From Gnetum montanum (lineage: Eukaryota > Streptophyta > Gnetopsida > Gnetales > Gnetaceae): a DNA stretch of 64,000 nt. Position numbers and translations under genes: made by a program. The stretch covers positions 1 to 64,000 of the forward strand of contig MNCI01011418.1 in assembly GCA_015680685.1 (NCBI GenBank), in the 5' to 3' direction. Under the pieces are notes generated by a model, which was given only the letters and a program-made list of their open reading frames with translations, ran no database searches and was not told where the DNA came from. Below are positions 45,383 to 57,120 of the stretch, in pieces; the first letter of the stretch is position 1; every line of letters begins with the position of its first letter.

Positions 45383-47563
45383 ATGGCCCTAAAAGAGGAG
45401 CAAAGGGAGAACCTTCGTAGAGTGCATCCAAAAACCCAAAAGGTGGTATAGGATAAGAGGGTGAGTTGGTAGAGCATGAAGAACAAAAAGCCCAATATTT
45501 CAACATCCATCAAGAGGATCATGTTACTAGATAGTTGGTCCAAGGAGAGGCCACAGAACCAATAGTGCCCATGGAGGGACAACATCTCATGTTGCCCCCT
45601 AAATGCCTTATGGCCATCCAAGAAAAGTCCATGTTGACCATGGTTAACAAGGAGATGAACTTTAGTCTATTCATGGAATTTACCCCAAAAGCAATTCAAA
45701 CACAACACCAAGCATCACCATTATGGCCTATTCTCTTAGATAGTGGTAATTGGTACCTTGGCGAGACCCCCCAATTCTGGCATAACAAAGATGAAGGTAC
45801 TACTATCAACATTTGTGGAGTTAATGTCTCATTCTTAGTCAAGTCAATTGCCACAACTCTTAATTTGCCAAACGATGGGGCTAAGGTAGCCCATTTATCC
45901 ACCAGGTCTAACCTTAACACTAAGAAGTTGTGGCTAAAATGGACATACAGTAAAGAGGAAAAAACATATAATGAATTAACTCGGGAGGAAAAGACATACT
46001 TCAAGATTGACACATATCATCTCTTCTTGACCAAAAGACTTAATAGGATCTTAACATATACAGCTAGGGAAAGTGCTATCTTAATGGGCAAATAGATGGC
46101 CAACTTTCCTTGATTTTATTTCACAAAAATTCAAAGGTGGTTTAAAGAGAAAAAGGAAAGAAAGCCAACACTCCCATTTCCTTACCTAATCAAAAAGCCA
46201 TGCAAGCACGCTAGAATCCTAGGGTACATAAACAATGTCCCTAGGAAGGCTCAAAATGCTTCCTTCGTAAAGTTCCTCAAACCTACAACACCAAGGAAAG
46301 ACCTTGGTGAAGAATAAGAATCAAAGAAGGAAGAAAAACCAAAAACAGAGGTAGAACATGAGCCTAAACACTACCTTGAAATAGAAGCTCCGCCACCACC
46401 ACCACTGCAAGATTACAGACCCTTAATGAGCCATCTATAGAAAATTATTGAAGCCATTATTTGGGGAAGCAAAGATGAGTGCAATCTTTTCAAAGTAATC
46501 AATGATGTCGTATAGCCCACCATTTCAACTGACTTGACAAGTGGGCAAATTTTGGTACAATCAGGAGGAAAATCCTAGTGGTTGAGGCAAATCTCTGAAA
46601 GTGCTGCATCCTTTCAAGTGATGCTCAATACGGGAGAAGGTGCCACATTCATGATAATGTAGAATTAGGATGTAATAGGTGCAGAAAAAGTAATAATAGA
46701 TCACATCAAGTAATCATTTAATGTACCTGTTGTGACCCTAGTAGATCTGACTAGGACTAGAGATAATCAAATGCTCACTGGGACTTCGATGACTCTTGTG
46801 GCATATGAGAACGTGTTAGATTGACTACTACAGATAGGGAAAGTGATAACTACTTTATTTGACATCACCAGTGATGTACTACAGCACAGTTAGACCTCAT
46901 AGACACCAAGGAAAAATTGATCATGGTAGAGACCAGGGCAGAGCATGCAAAAGTAGAGGTGCACAAGTCACAACAAGAGCTATTCACCCTTAGAGTTGAA
47001 CAATAGGATCCTACCTATTTTATTACACCTGACTAGTTGGAATAATTCAGGATGGACCTGCAAGCCAAGTTGATTGAGGAAAACAAAGCTATAGAACAAG
47101 ACAAGAAAAAGGTGGTCTGGAATGCCTTTACAACTAAGGCATAGACCTACACCCACAAAAAGACATTAATTGCTACATAAGAAGAAAACAAGCAACTCAT
47201 CACCAAAAATTCTAGGTTCACCGCAATTGAAAAGCATAAGAATATCTTAAAGGAATGTGTCCATCAATTGAGAGAATGACTAGTAAGGGGTAACCAGGAC
47301 ATTAATAAATTACCCAGGAAACATAGAATCCTCTCAATGGAAAAGGTTCACGCCATTCGATAGAAGTCATCAATTGAAATAAGCATGTGGCAAAATGAGG
47401 CCAAGAAACATGAAAAGCTAAAGGAACAATTTCACGACCAAGTAGGCATGTATAAGAAAATAAATGAAAAGGAAATCTAGATGGCTAAAGCCAACATTGG
47501 AGCCATGTCAGCATGAAATCCTGACTGGAAATCCATCTTGGATAACTATGCTTTGGATAACTA
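45383..47563 (+). pseudogene. A2 accessory ORF2, C-terminally truncated
   Basis: ATG at 45383 (MALKEEQ); one early frameshift, then the plant-transposon-like domain at 45535-46095 (NFSLFMEFTPKAI, SPLWPILLDSGNWYLGE, NLPNDGAKVAHLS, KRLNRILTYTARE, followed by IQRWF). A Pro-rich linker and a middle domain (GAEKVIIDHIK) follow near 46380-46720, then a Lys/Glu-rich coiled coil. It breaks off at SILDNYAL (47550), where A4 ORF2 continues for about 200 more codons. The E2 LTR fragment begins there. Confidence 0.72.
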
Positions 47564-47873
47564 TTAAGCAATATAATACAATTAATTATTGCCTTCCATT
47601 ACATTTTTTTCTCTATTTTTGATCTATTTTACACTTTTGTATACGCTTTGTTTACATTTCGTACGTCACCAGTTACAATAACCCTAGCGCAAGCCATAGT
47701 TTACGCTCGGGGAAGTCCTTGGTTGATTTGCATGCAGACCATCCAAGGCACTCTGCCTTCATTTTTTTTCCATCTTGCCCTCACATGAAGGCAGGGTCGA
47801 CTGTGTCTCTCCAGTACTCTTTCGATGTTTGTTTTTCCCTTCCAGCCTCACACCGACAATTTCAGTTAGCACA
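47564..47873 (+). repeat. E2 5' LTR remnant
   Basis: About 310 bp. Bases 47565-47767 match 58343-58546 (about 90% by eye, the last 65 bp identical). The first roughly 1.22 kb, present in the 3' LTR, is missing. The end GCACA at 47873 precedes the primer site by six bases, as in E1. Confidence 0.8.
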
Positions 47874-47879
47874 GTAAAT

Positions 47880-47896
47880 TGGCACTAGAAGGAGGG
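47880..47896 (+). promoter_or_regulatory. E2 primer-binding site
   Basis: TGGCACTAGAAGGAGGG, one transition from the E1 site. Confidence 0.75.
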
Positions 47897-47959
47897 CCAA
47901 CTTGTTTATCGTCCCGTCAAAATGTTGATCACGCTACCTTTTAAAGGTTGCATAGACCA

Positions 47960-48433
47960 GGTGCCAAACTCAAGCTGAGCTTGCTCAAGTCCAGCTTTCT
48001 CAAGCCCACCTTAGTCTGCTCACGCTAATCCTAGTCTACTCATGCTAAATTAATCGGGCGTACAACCCTACAAAACTCTTACGTTACAGCCAATGCTTCA
48101 AACTCTACAACTGCATCATCAAAACCCAAACAACATACACATGCTTCTTAAACAAGCTGCTTCATAGATAGCCTACCAAGTAATGTTCCCACCACTACCA
48201 TCAACCGATCATAGCGAGATCTTCTTGGTACTTGCAACCTGCATCTTGCCTAGTACATGCCCAGCTTGTCAAGCCAGCTTACTCACGCTCAGCTTGTCAA
48301 GCCCAGTTTACTCATGCCTAGTTTGTCAAGCCAGTTTACTCATGCCCAGCTTGTCAAGCTAGCTCACTCATGCTTGGCTTGTCAAGCCCAATTTACTCAC
48401 GCTCAGCTTGTCAAGCCTAGTTCACTCATGCCA
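47960..48433 (+). repeat. E2 leader minisatellite
   Basis: From about 48262, six units of 28-29 bp with CAGCTTGTCAAGCC followed by TTTACTCATGC-type ends run right up to the gag ATG at 48436. Degenerate units (CTTGCTCAAG, CTGCTCACGC) begin near 47970. Similar GCTTGTCAAG units occur inside the 3' LTR (57215-57275). Confidence 0.85.
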
Positions 48434-48435
48434 CT

Positions 48436-51400
48436 ATGGAATCTTCCCAGATTAACACAGCAACACTACAGACCTATGCCTTTGGGGCCAAGACCTCAAA
48501 CCCTGTAACTATGAAAGAACCCATAACTATCATTGAAGAGATAAACCCTCAAGGTTCAACTCAGCAGTCACTTAGGCTACAGGGCAAGGATCCTACTTAC
48601 GCAATCCTCACACCAGAACAATATAACTTCATTTGTGTGAAGATTCAAGCCAACTTACCTATCGATCGCATAGAAAGAGAAGCAAAGCAAAACTATGAGC
48701 TCATTTACAAGGGAGGTCATGAGTTCACTCCCTCAGTATTTGACATGATTCCCCTTTTCAAGCCCCATCATCAACTCATATCTTAGCTTCTCATGGCAAG
48801 GAATCAAACCTTTTGGCCACCTTCGATAGAGCCTCAAAGCGAAGATGAGAAAGAAGACTTTGTGATCCAATATGAGCATGGGGATTCATACCATACCATC
48901 AATCCTCATGCCCATACAAACCCATCATTCCAACCTTTCCTGGAATAAACCATACTTCCTCCTTTATCCGCAAACACTCAAGCACCAGTTTCTCTACAGG
49001 AAGTACCCACTTCCATTCCCACCTTCTCCATGTCCACCATTCAATCTGATACATCCATCTCCATCATACCTTAAGTCACAGCGTTACCCTCTCCTCTGCA
49101 AGTATAGTCCCAAAAATCCCCTCCTCAAACTAATGTAGGATCAATCTTTCGACCTCAAGTAATTGGGATGCCATTAGTTATACCAGCTTCCACGTCCACC
49201 CACTACATACCACAAGTACAAACCCATGGAGCACCTCTGATTACTTCATCCCAACATGTTCAAGGTGTCACCTCACAACCTGTGGCTAGGCAGTGGGTTT
49301 CACCAACTGTTCAACAACACCAACCTACTCACTACAACATACCACACCTTGCAATCCCATCTCTGAATGTTGCTCCACCACAATAATCGACAATCCAACA
49401 GTCTCCCTTTCCACAGACAATGTAACAATCAAACTACTACCAATTGCAATCTACTCAACCAGCCGGTCTGCCTACCACCCAAGACTGGGCAGACACAAAG
49501 AAAATGATGCACTCATTAACTAAGGAGGTAAAGTACCTTAAAGCTGCAAACACTAAGGAAGTTAAGGTGCTGGACTTCTACCAAGATGACCCGATCAACC
49601 CTTCAATTCCATCATTAACCTTACCATTGGGAATCTCATTACTTCAACTAACCAAATATAATGGAAAGGGAGATCCAAACCCCCATCTAGTAATATTTTG
49701 ACTAAAATGTCTATTGCTTTAGGCTTGGCCTCACGTAATTCTACATGTATTTTCTATGTCCTTGATAGGAAAAGCCTTAGACTAGTACCAAGCTTTACCT
49801 TGTAACTCCATATCCTCTCTAGAGGATTTGTTACATCAGTTCATTACCCATTTCAAATATAATTTAAAGCCTAAATCCACACTAGATAGTTTGATTCAGA
49901 TTAAATAGGCAACATTAGAGCCAATACAAAAATTTATCCAAAGGTGGAGTGCAACCCTGAATGAACTTCACGAGCCCATCCCTGAAACATACTTGCTTAC
50001 CATCCTTAAGGCTTCCATGAATGACTTCATTAAATCAAAACTTTATTATTTGAGTGCTCGTACTTTGAGTCAAGCATTCGTACAAATTAAGAACATAGAA
50101 GAGGCGATTCAAGCAAGTAACGACCTAGCTTAATTAGCCTTTAGGAGCCAACATATGAGGAAGGATAAGGATAAATCCAAAATGACAATAGCAGTGATGG
50201 CAGAGACAGTCCAACCTAACAATTTAGGATAGAAAGGAAAACAACCCACTACTCCAACCAGCCATGAAAGAACCACATCTACACCTATGTTGGAATCTTC
50301 CTCAACTAAAACCAAAAACATGGATCACACTTGTACATTTGAACGAAAAGATCCAACCCAATACACATCCTTGCCTATGAAGCCTTCACAATTATTAGAT
50401 GAACTTCTAAGGGCCAGGTTAATCAAAAACAAAAAAATGTCCCCCACAGCATTTGAAAAACATGATCAATTTTGTGAGTTGGCTAAAAACCCAACTCTAG
50501 CAACAGCCAATGAGCCCTCTGTTCCAAGAGGCTTTAGGTTGGACAAGTTTTGCGAATATCACCAATGGTGTGGGCATGAAACTGACTACTACTTCATCTT
50601 AAAAAAAGATATATAGTGCATGATTGATAGGGGTGAAATAGTATTTGACGAGGAAAACCCAGTAAAGCCCCAAAACCAACCCATGGGGGTCTATAAGGAT
50701 CCTCTCAATACTAAGGACACACCATATGTGATTAACATTATCCATGTGGACAATGGACAAGACATCCCTTGAAAACCTTTTGTAATTAGAAGGCCTTCTA
50801 AAACTACATCTACCTCAACACCTCCCCAAATCCCTTTTGTCATACGCACATTCCTTGCACAACAAAAACCATTCTTCATTCACGTACCTCCTTCTGTCAT
50901 AGTAGCAACCACGCCATCAAAAACCAAACCCACTCCCTTTATGATCCAGGTGCCAAAACACCCTAACATGCAACCTTCTATAGTTCCCTTGAGACCCTTG
51001 CGAGAGCACCTTGCTGACAGGCTGACAAGAGAGTACCTAGAAAAAGAACATCATGAGCACGAATTGGGACCATCGAAGCCCACATTGCTAAATGCAGTTC
51101 CTATGGTTTTGTCCACTAGTGAGCCTAGCACAAGTCATTGAGACAAGAATACCGGCACTCTTAGTGTCCTAAAATCAACATCCCCAGTTACTAACACAAG
51201 AATCCATCCACAAGAGATATGAATGCTATGTCAAATGGCCAAGTCTCCACAGACAAGAGTTTCCCAAGTGGTAAGGATCTAGTGAGTGCAGTGACCCAAG
51301 TCACACAGGCTTTGAAACAAAAGAACACCTCCTTAAGCCTGTACAATCTAGTAATGACCTCACTAGTACATCAGGAAGCTCTCATGCATATGTTGACTTT

Positions 51401-51530
51401 GATTCCTGTTAGTGAGGACCTTCCCATAGATGAACCATCCATTTATGAAGTACTATCCCCACAACCTCAAGAATTGAGGCCCACATCCCTAGAATTTCAT
51501 ACCAATGATATTAAGTGAGATGAGAAAACT
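48436..51530 (+). pseudogene. gag: E2 gag
   Basis: ATG at 48436 (MESSQINT). Frame kept to about 51180, then one frameshift before 51219. Same order as E1: SLRLQGKDPTYAILTPEQYNFICVKIQA at the head, Pro/Gln-rich middle, LDFYQDDPI and YNGKGDPNPHL near 49570-49690, FIQRWSATLNEL near 49930, and CEYHQWCGHETDYY near 50555. Roughly 20 stops, mostly TAG. Head and zinc-like motif agree closely with E1, which confirms the frame choice in both. Confidence 0.87.
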
Positions 51531-52223
51531 GGAGAGGTCACTACAGCCCCTATGTTCATAACAATACAAGCCAACCACTTCAAGATACGTAGGGTGCATG
51601 TCGATGACGGTGCAGAAACAAATGTAATACCCTTTCCTGTCATTGAAAAATTTGGTCTTACAAAGAAAATATGACCCACAACAACTTCCTTTTTAAAATC
51701 CTTCAGTGGTTCTCGTGTCATGGTAAAAGGCATGGTTACCTTGAATTTTGTAGTAGGGGACTAGTTCCCCACATTAGCTGAATTCGTAGTGGTTGATGAA
51801 ATGTCAGGGTTCAATCTGATTCTAGGACATCCTTGGTTAGCTCAACTTAGAGTCGTATCCTCACCAATCCATCAAGAAATCCACCTACCTTATGAGGGCA
51901 GTGAAATCATCATACACGGGGACACAACAACATCTTTCACTTCCTCACACTCGAGAATGGATCAAGGGTCAGAGGTTGAGTTCTCTGAGCCTAAATAAGA
52001 AACCATGAGTGCACTTTAAGACACAAACCAACCATTTACCCATGATCCTACTAGAACTTAGGAAGCATTGGATGTCACAGGCATAAGAGCCATTCCAGTT
52101 GATGTCTCTTGGTCAGAGCTACCTTTTGACATCTCCAGTGAAGGGGAAGGGGAGTATAAGATCATACCTACATGTCCCACCCCTCATCTCAAACTACGAA
52201 GAATAAAAACAACAACTCAATAA
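51531..52223 (+). pseudogene. pro: E2 aspartic protease
   Basis: HVDDGAETNVIPF near 51600 corresponds to HVDDGVATNIIPY in E1. FNLILGHPWLAQLRVVSSPIHQEIHLPY near 51810-51890 also agrees. The frame ends TAA at 52221-52223. Two stops lie inside. Confidence 0.82.
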
Positions 52224-53030
52224 CTAGGACAAACTATTAAGCATTCGGAATGACGTTAAACTACCAACCATCCGGTATGATGTTAAACTGCCAGCAAACG
52301 TCTGCAATGACGTTAAACAAGCCACGGTCAGAAATGGCTGGTTCCTTTTAAGTTTCCTAAAACTGTTATTGTTTTTAGCCCACTATGGCCTAAAATTGGT
52401 AATCCTTCTTTCTTTTTTTAACACAGATGCAATGGTCCACCATGACTCTAAACTGATGCGCATGGCCTGATGTGGCCTTAAACTAGAGCTTAGTATGTTG
52501 CAAGTTTACAAACTCTCGTTATGTTATGTCAAATTTTCTTTTACATGTCACAAGTTGCAATTTCAATTCATGCATTCTTGTTACTTTTCTTTTTACAAAT
52601 ATTTTCCTTACGTTTTGGTCTACATTTTGGAATCTCATTTTACATTCAGCTACATGCATATGTTCACAATATACCTGAGAAAATAAGAATATATATATAT
52701 ATAATGGCATGCATGAAAATTCATAAGACTATAAAATTCCATAAATTTATGGTTTGCATGAAACATAGAAATTAACAATACTTCATACACTCATCCATAA
52801 TACAAAATGACATGAATATTACCAGCCTGGTATAGCCTAAAACTGTCATGGATGACCCAGTATGGCCTAAAACTGCCATATGGTCCAAGTATGACACTAA
52901 ACTACCACTACGTTTCGCAATTTCGTCAGTACATAGATTAATTACCTGATGCTCATTTATATTTAACAACTCCTTTGTCAAGTAAATGTCACTCACTTCG
53001 CTCTCGGTTTAAATTGGTAGGAGAAAGCAC
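52224..53030. repeat. E2 gag-pro/pol spacer with TTAAACT repeats
   Basis: No gene. Copies of the ATGACGTTAAACTACCA type at 52250, 52277 and 52310; TGGCCTTAAACTAG at 52473; GGCCTAAAACTGCCA and relatives at 52830-52910. They correspond to the repeats at both ends of the E1 spacer (6330-6500 and 11190-11225). The middle, where E1 has its antisense gene, is only about 330 bp here. Confidence 0.75.
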
Positions 53031-54270
53031 ATGGCCACCAAGAATATCTTTTCAACATTGTCTCTTAGTAGACCATATAGGGAAGTAAAAAGGATAATCA
53101 ATCGAGAATCCTTGGATCTAGACCCATCCTCTTATACTAATTTAATAGCCTCCACTCAGGAAACTTCAAACTGGTCTAAAAATGTGGCTAAGACTTTGGA
53201 TCTAGAGGCCGATAATATCACTGAAGATCCTCTTGTTGAAGTCCCCATTACTACATCCAATGATGAAACTAGAACATTGAGATTAAGTGCTCTACTGGAC
53301 TCACAACTTGTTAGTGACATCACTCGAGTACTGAAAGACAATATAAAAACATTTTCATGGTCATTTATCAACATGCTAGGGTTGGACCCTTGAATCATCC
53401 AACATAACATTATTCTTGATGCAAAATTCAAAATGGTGAAGCAAAAGGTACAAAAGGTTCAACCTGAAGTGGTGTTAGCAATCTGTGTTGAAATCGCAAA
53501 ACTCTACCAAGCCAGTTTCATCCGATTCGTTGACTATTCCGACTGGGTATCAAACATTGTTGTAGTTCCTAAGAAGAACGATAGTATACGCATATGCATT
53601 GACTTCTATGATATTAACACAGCCACTATAAAAGATTACTTGCCGCTACCTAATATTGATCAACTTGTTGACACAACTGCTAGGCATGCACTATTATCCT
53701 TTATGGATGGATTTTCAGGATATAATCAAATAAGAATCAACCTAGAACATCAACTCAAGACAACCTTTATGACACCTTGGGGCACATTCTACTATATGAT
53801 GATGCCGTTTCATCTTAAAAATGTAGGCGCTACATATTAATGAGCAATGACATATATATTTAGTGATTACATGCTCAATGATTACATTGATGACATTACG
53901 GTTAAATCTAAAAGAACTGAACAACATGCAAAAGATCTAGACTTAGTGCTTAAACATTGTCTCAAACATGACCTCAAACTAAATCCAAAGAAGTGTGTCT
54001 TTGGTGTCAAAATGGGAAAAATGCTTAGCTTTGTAGTCTTTGAAACAGGGATATGAGTAGACCTTAATAAGGTTAAGGCAATAATTAACATGCAACCACC
54101 AAAAAACCTTACCGAACTACATGGTCTACAAGGTAGGCTACAATTCATTAGATGCTTTATCGCAAAGCTGATGGATAAGTTGAGACCCATGCAACACCTG
54201 CTACAAAAGAATGTGCATTTCCAATGGACTCAACAGTGCTGGGAAGCATTCGAGAACATAAAGCAAGGAC
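53031..54270 (+). pseudogene. pol: E2 reverse transcriptase
   Basis: ATG at 53031; DNITEDPLVEVPI, then FIRFVDYSDWVSNIVVVPKK, RICIDFYDINTAT, LLSFMDGFSGYNQI, and a catalytic NDYIDD near 53880. One frame (modulo 3 = 0) runs through all of pol with nonsense codons only. YIDD replaces the YVDD of E1. A short deletion removes three or four residues before the YIDD box relative to E1 (LLGRLNDY). Confidence 0.88.
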
Positions 54271-55190
54271 TAGCTTAACTACTGACAGTTTATCCCCCAC
54301 AAAGAGATAAACCCTTCTACATCTACCTTGCAACCTCTGATTCTTCCATTGTATCGATGCTTTTCCAAAAACATAAGTATGGAATCGAGATCCCCATCTA
54401 TTACTTAAGCCACGCTCTAATCACCTATGAATAACGATACAACAATGTGGAGAGATCATGCCTTGCCCTCGCCTTCTCCTTGAAGAAATGGCAGCATTAT
54501 CTCTTCCATAATCAAGTCTACATCATCTGTAAGAATAATGTGCTTCATGCCATCACTAACAACATCTACGAGTTGAGTAGGATAGCTAGATGGTAAGCAA
54601 TGATCATAGAGTTTTACCTACACTATGTTGCTCAATCCTCCACAAAAGGTTAAGAAATAGTCACACAATTGACCATTTCACCAACACATGATCAAGCAAC
54701 GATTAACCCTGAATTCCCTGATGAGAATGTTAATAGTATAGACACCATACCTGATAATGATGAGGTAATCCTTTATTTTGATAGAGCTTCAACCTCTTGA
54801 GGAGGAAGTGCTATGGCCATTTTAACATACCCCTCAAGAGAAATTTGACCCTTTGCCTACTGATTAACCTTTCCTTGTACCAATAACATGGTAGAATATG
54901 AAGGTCTTCTTAGAGGTCTTCTGGTAGCATTAACTTTAAGAATCACACGTCTTATAGTTCGAGGCGATTCACAGCTAGTCATTAATCAAGTAACGGAGGT
55001 TTACACATGTAAGGCTCTCCATTTTCAACCATATTGTGAATTGACCAAATATCTGCTGAAGCAATTAGTAGACGTGGATGTACAACATGTTCCTAGAAGC
55101 GAAAACACCATTGTCGATGCACTTACTACACTAGCCCTAAACATGACACCTGAAATGTTCCATGTGTTGGCTAGTTCTATAACAAATTGT
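54271..55190 (+). pseudogene. pol: E2 RNase H and archaeal-type RNase H
   Basis: First RNase H: YIYLATSDSSIVSML, IPIYYLSHAL, NVERSCLALAFSLKK. Second RNase H from about 54770: LYFDRAST, FPCTNNMVEYEGLLRGLL, VRGDSQLVINQV. The second-domain Glu lost in E1 is kept here, whereas the Gly after FD has become Arg. Stops at several Gln or Trp positions. Confidence 0.83.
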
Positions 55191-55541
55191 GCCAAACCTA
55201 TAACCGATGCTCTTAATGAAATGCCCATAGCATCTATTAGCACAACACATGCAATAGAATGGTACGATGACATAAAAGAGTACCTTCTACAAGGCGAACC
55301 TCCACAACATTTGACAAATGCTCAAAAGGACATAATGCGAAAACACTCTCAGTAATATGCATTAATAGGAGACACATTGTGTCACAAATCCCATGAAGGC
55401 ATTGTGTTGATGTGCGTTAGTAGCATCGACAGTCAAATGATTGTAGAACAAGTCCATAAAGAACTTTGTGGAGGGCACATAGCACGCAAAGCAATGGCAA
55501 CAAAGATTAGGCATCACGACCTAAAATTGTCTAATGCCTAA
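55191..55541 (+). pseudogene. pol: E2 integrase remnant
   Basis: Matches E1 from EWYDDIKEYLLQGE to HKELCGGHIARKAMATKI, the start of the zinc-binding domain, then enters the word CATCACGACCTAAAATTG at 55512 and ends TAA at 55539. The CC half, the DDE core and the C-terminus, about 970 bp in E1, are absent. The break falls in a copy of the repeat that forms the following array. Confidence 0.82.
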
Positions 55542-55980
55542 CACAAGTCATTTAGAGTTGGTTTCCTAAAAAAATTGCTAATCCCACAAGTTCATTAGGC
55601 ATCAGGACCTAAAAAGATACTATATCTAATGAACTTGAGGTACATAAAGGTCCTGGCATCATGACCTAAAATTGATACCATAAAATGGTCCTAGGGCTAT
55701 GACTTGAAACTGGCACCATAGAGTGTCCTAGCATTATGACAGTAAATTGACACCACAAAGCTCCATCTGGTATGACACTAAACTGCCACATTTGTCCTCC
55801 ATGACGTAAAATTAGCATGTAGATTCCACTAAGACTATAAACTAATTTGCCTCTTCATAGTTCGCTATGACTATAAACTAGCACCGCACCGTCCACTACG
55901 ACGCTAAACTGGCACTGTCCAAAGGGTTATGACATGAAACCAACCCACAACAGTCTGCTAAGACTATAAACTAGCAACAT
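55542..55980 (+). repeat. E2 3' tandem array
   Basis: About ten imperfect copies of a core of the form ATGACCTAAAATTGGTA to CGACGCTAAACTGGCA, spaced 30-45 bp. It is the counterpart of 14863-15330 in E1; the copy at 55899 (CCACTACGACGCTAAACTGG) is almost the E1 consensus. Confidence 0.82.
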
Positions 55981-57101
55981 CATTGATGACCAAGTAATAC
56001 TTGAAAAGATATGTCACTGCAATTGGTTGTACGTGCTCCACAAAGACTTGCTGCATAATTTGTCTCATGGACCCTAATGAAGTTGATGTTGTTCATAATT
56101 CTATCTGCTTTGAAATTGCACATGGTGGATCCATCTCCTTGGTTGTATTCAAGTTTAAAGTACTTAGTTAACCGAATCATCTATGGTTTTCTTGTCTTCT
56201 TGGAGTTGTTTTTGCAGGATGACATGCCTAAGGCATTCACACATAGATGCACTTCATCATGATGACAAGGTATCACATTCTTCCTAACGCACGCAACTGG
56301 GCTAATCAATCCATTCATAAGTACATTACCAACTCTTGATACATTTCCTATTTCCCATCATGTTCCCCTTATCCTATTGAATTACACCCCCTTGATACAT
56401 TCTACTCATCCCAAAGCTCTTAATACATTGTTGCACACTATGTTTCTCTAAATAGTTGCAATGCAAAACACAGTACATGGTACATGATACAAATGCAAGT
56501 GCATGAGCACGAGTATAGCACTAAAAGTAAGCTCCATCAAAAAAAATAAAGAAGAAAAAAAGATCAAAGAGAAAAATTCACAGAAAAGTTCTTCATGACC
56601 CCATTGACATAATAGACCAAACACCATTGGCTCTTCTCATACAAGCCCCATGCGGGAAGGCAATTGTCTCAGAAAAATAGTTACACTCGTGTCTCAAATG
56701 ATCATGTACACATCATCGCGTGGCTTTGGCTATTTACAATAGACTCCTGTAAACACTCTACAAGAGTCTCGTTTCTCTAAAGAATGCACCTCCTATGTCT
56801 TGGTTCTGAGTCTGCTAAACACTGGCTACTGACAAGGACTAAAAATATGGCTCCTTCACATGAGAGCATTCCTCTCCCACAATTCCAACAGCAATAATAA
56901 CCCTTGATTAACTCCTAATCCCCCCCCCCCCTGATGACAACCAATCCCCTTGCATCTTGAACTGCATTTCCCCAATCCCATGTACTTTTGAACACAGTGC
57001 GATGATGTCCAACCAAGGGTCGATGGATAATGCTTGGTACTTGGTTGGTCATGGTGTTTTGTACTTCTTTGTCAACGCCTCTCGGGTGGACTCCTCCAAA
57101 A
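55981..57101 (+). other. E2 3' untranslated region
   Basis: No gene recognised. Contains a run of ten C at 56922-56931. The last 100 bp resemble the corresponding part of E1 (GTATTCTTTGTCAACG / GTACTTCTTTGTCAACG). Confidence 0.5.
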
Positions 57102-57120
57102 GTCAACAAAGAGGGACGAA
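57102..57120 (+). promoter_or_regulatory. E2 polypurine tract
   Basis: GTCAACAAAGAGGGACGAA next to TGAAACACC, as in E1. Confidence 0.8.

Larger units (their letters stand above)
39950..47563 (+). mobile_element. A2: non-autonomous Athila-like element, 3' end lost
   Basis: LTR 39950-40822, primer site, gag, spacer, internal promoter, ORF2 cut off at about 47563 by the start of E2. No RT or integrase anywhere between gag and ORF2. GTCAA precedes the LTR, but there is no matching right flank to prove a target duplication. Layout as in A4. Confidence 0.8.

Noticed and set aside
56922-56931. C10 run as a regulatory element
   Set aside because: A homopolymer in a non-coding 3' region with no counterpart in E1; most likely slippage.
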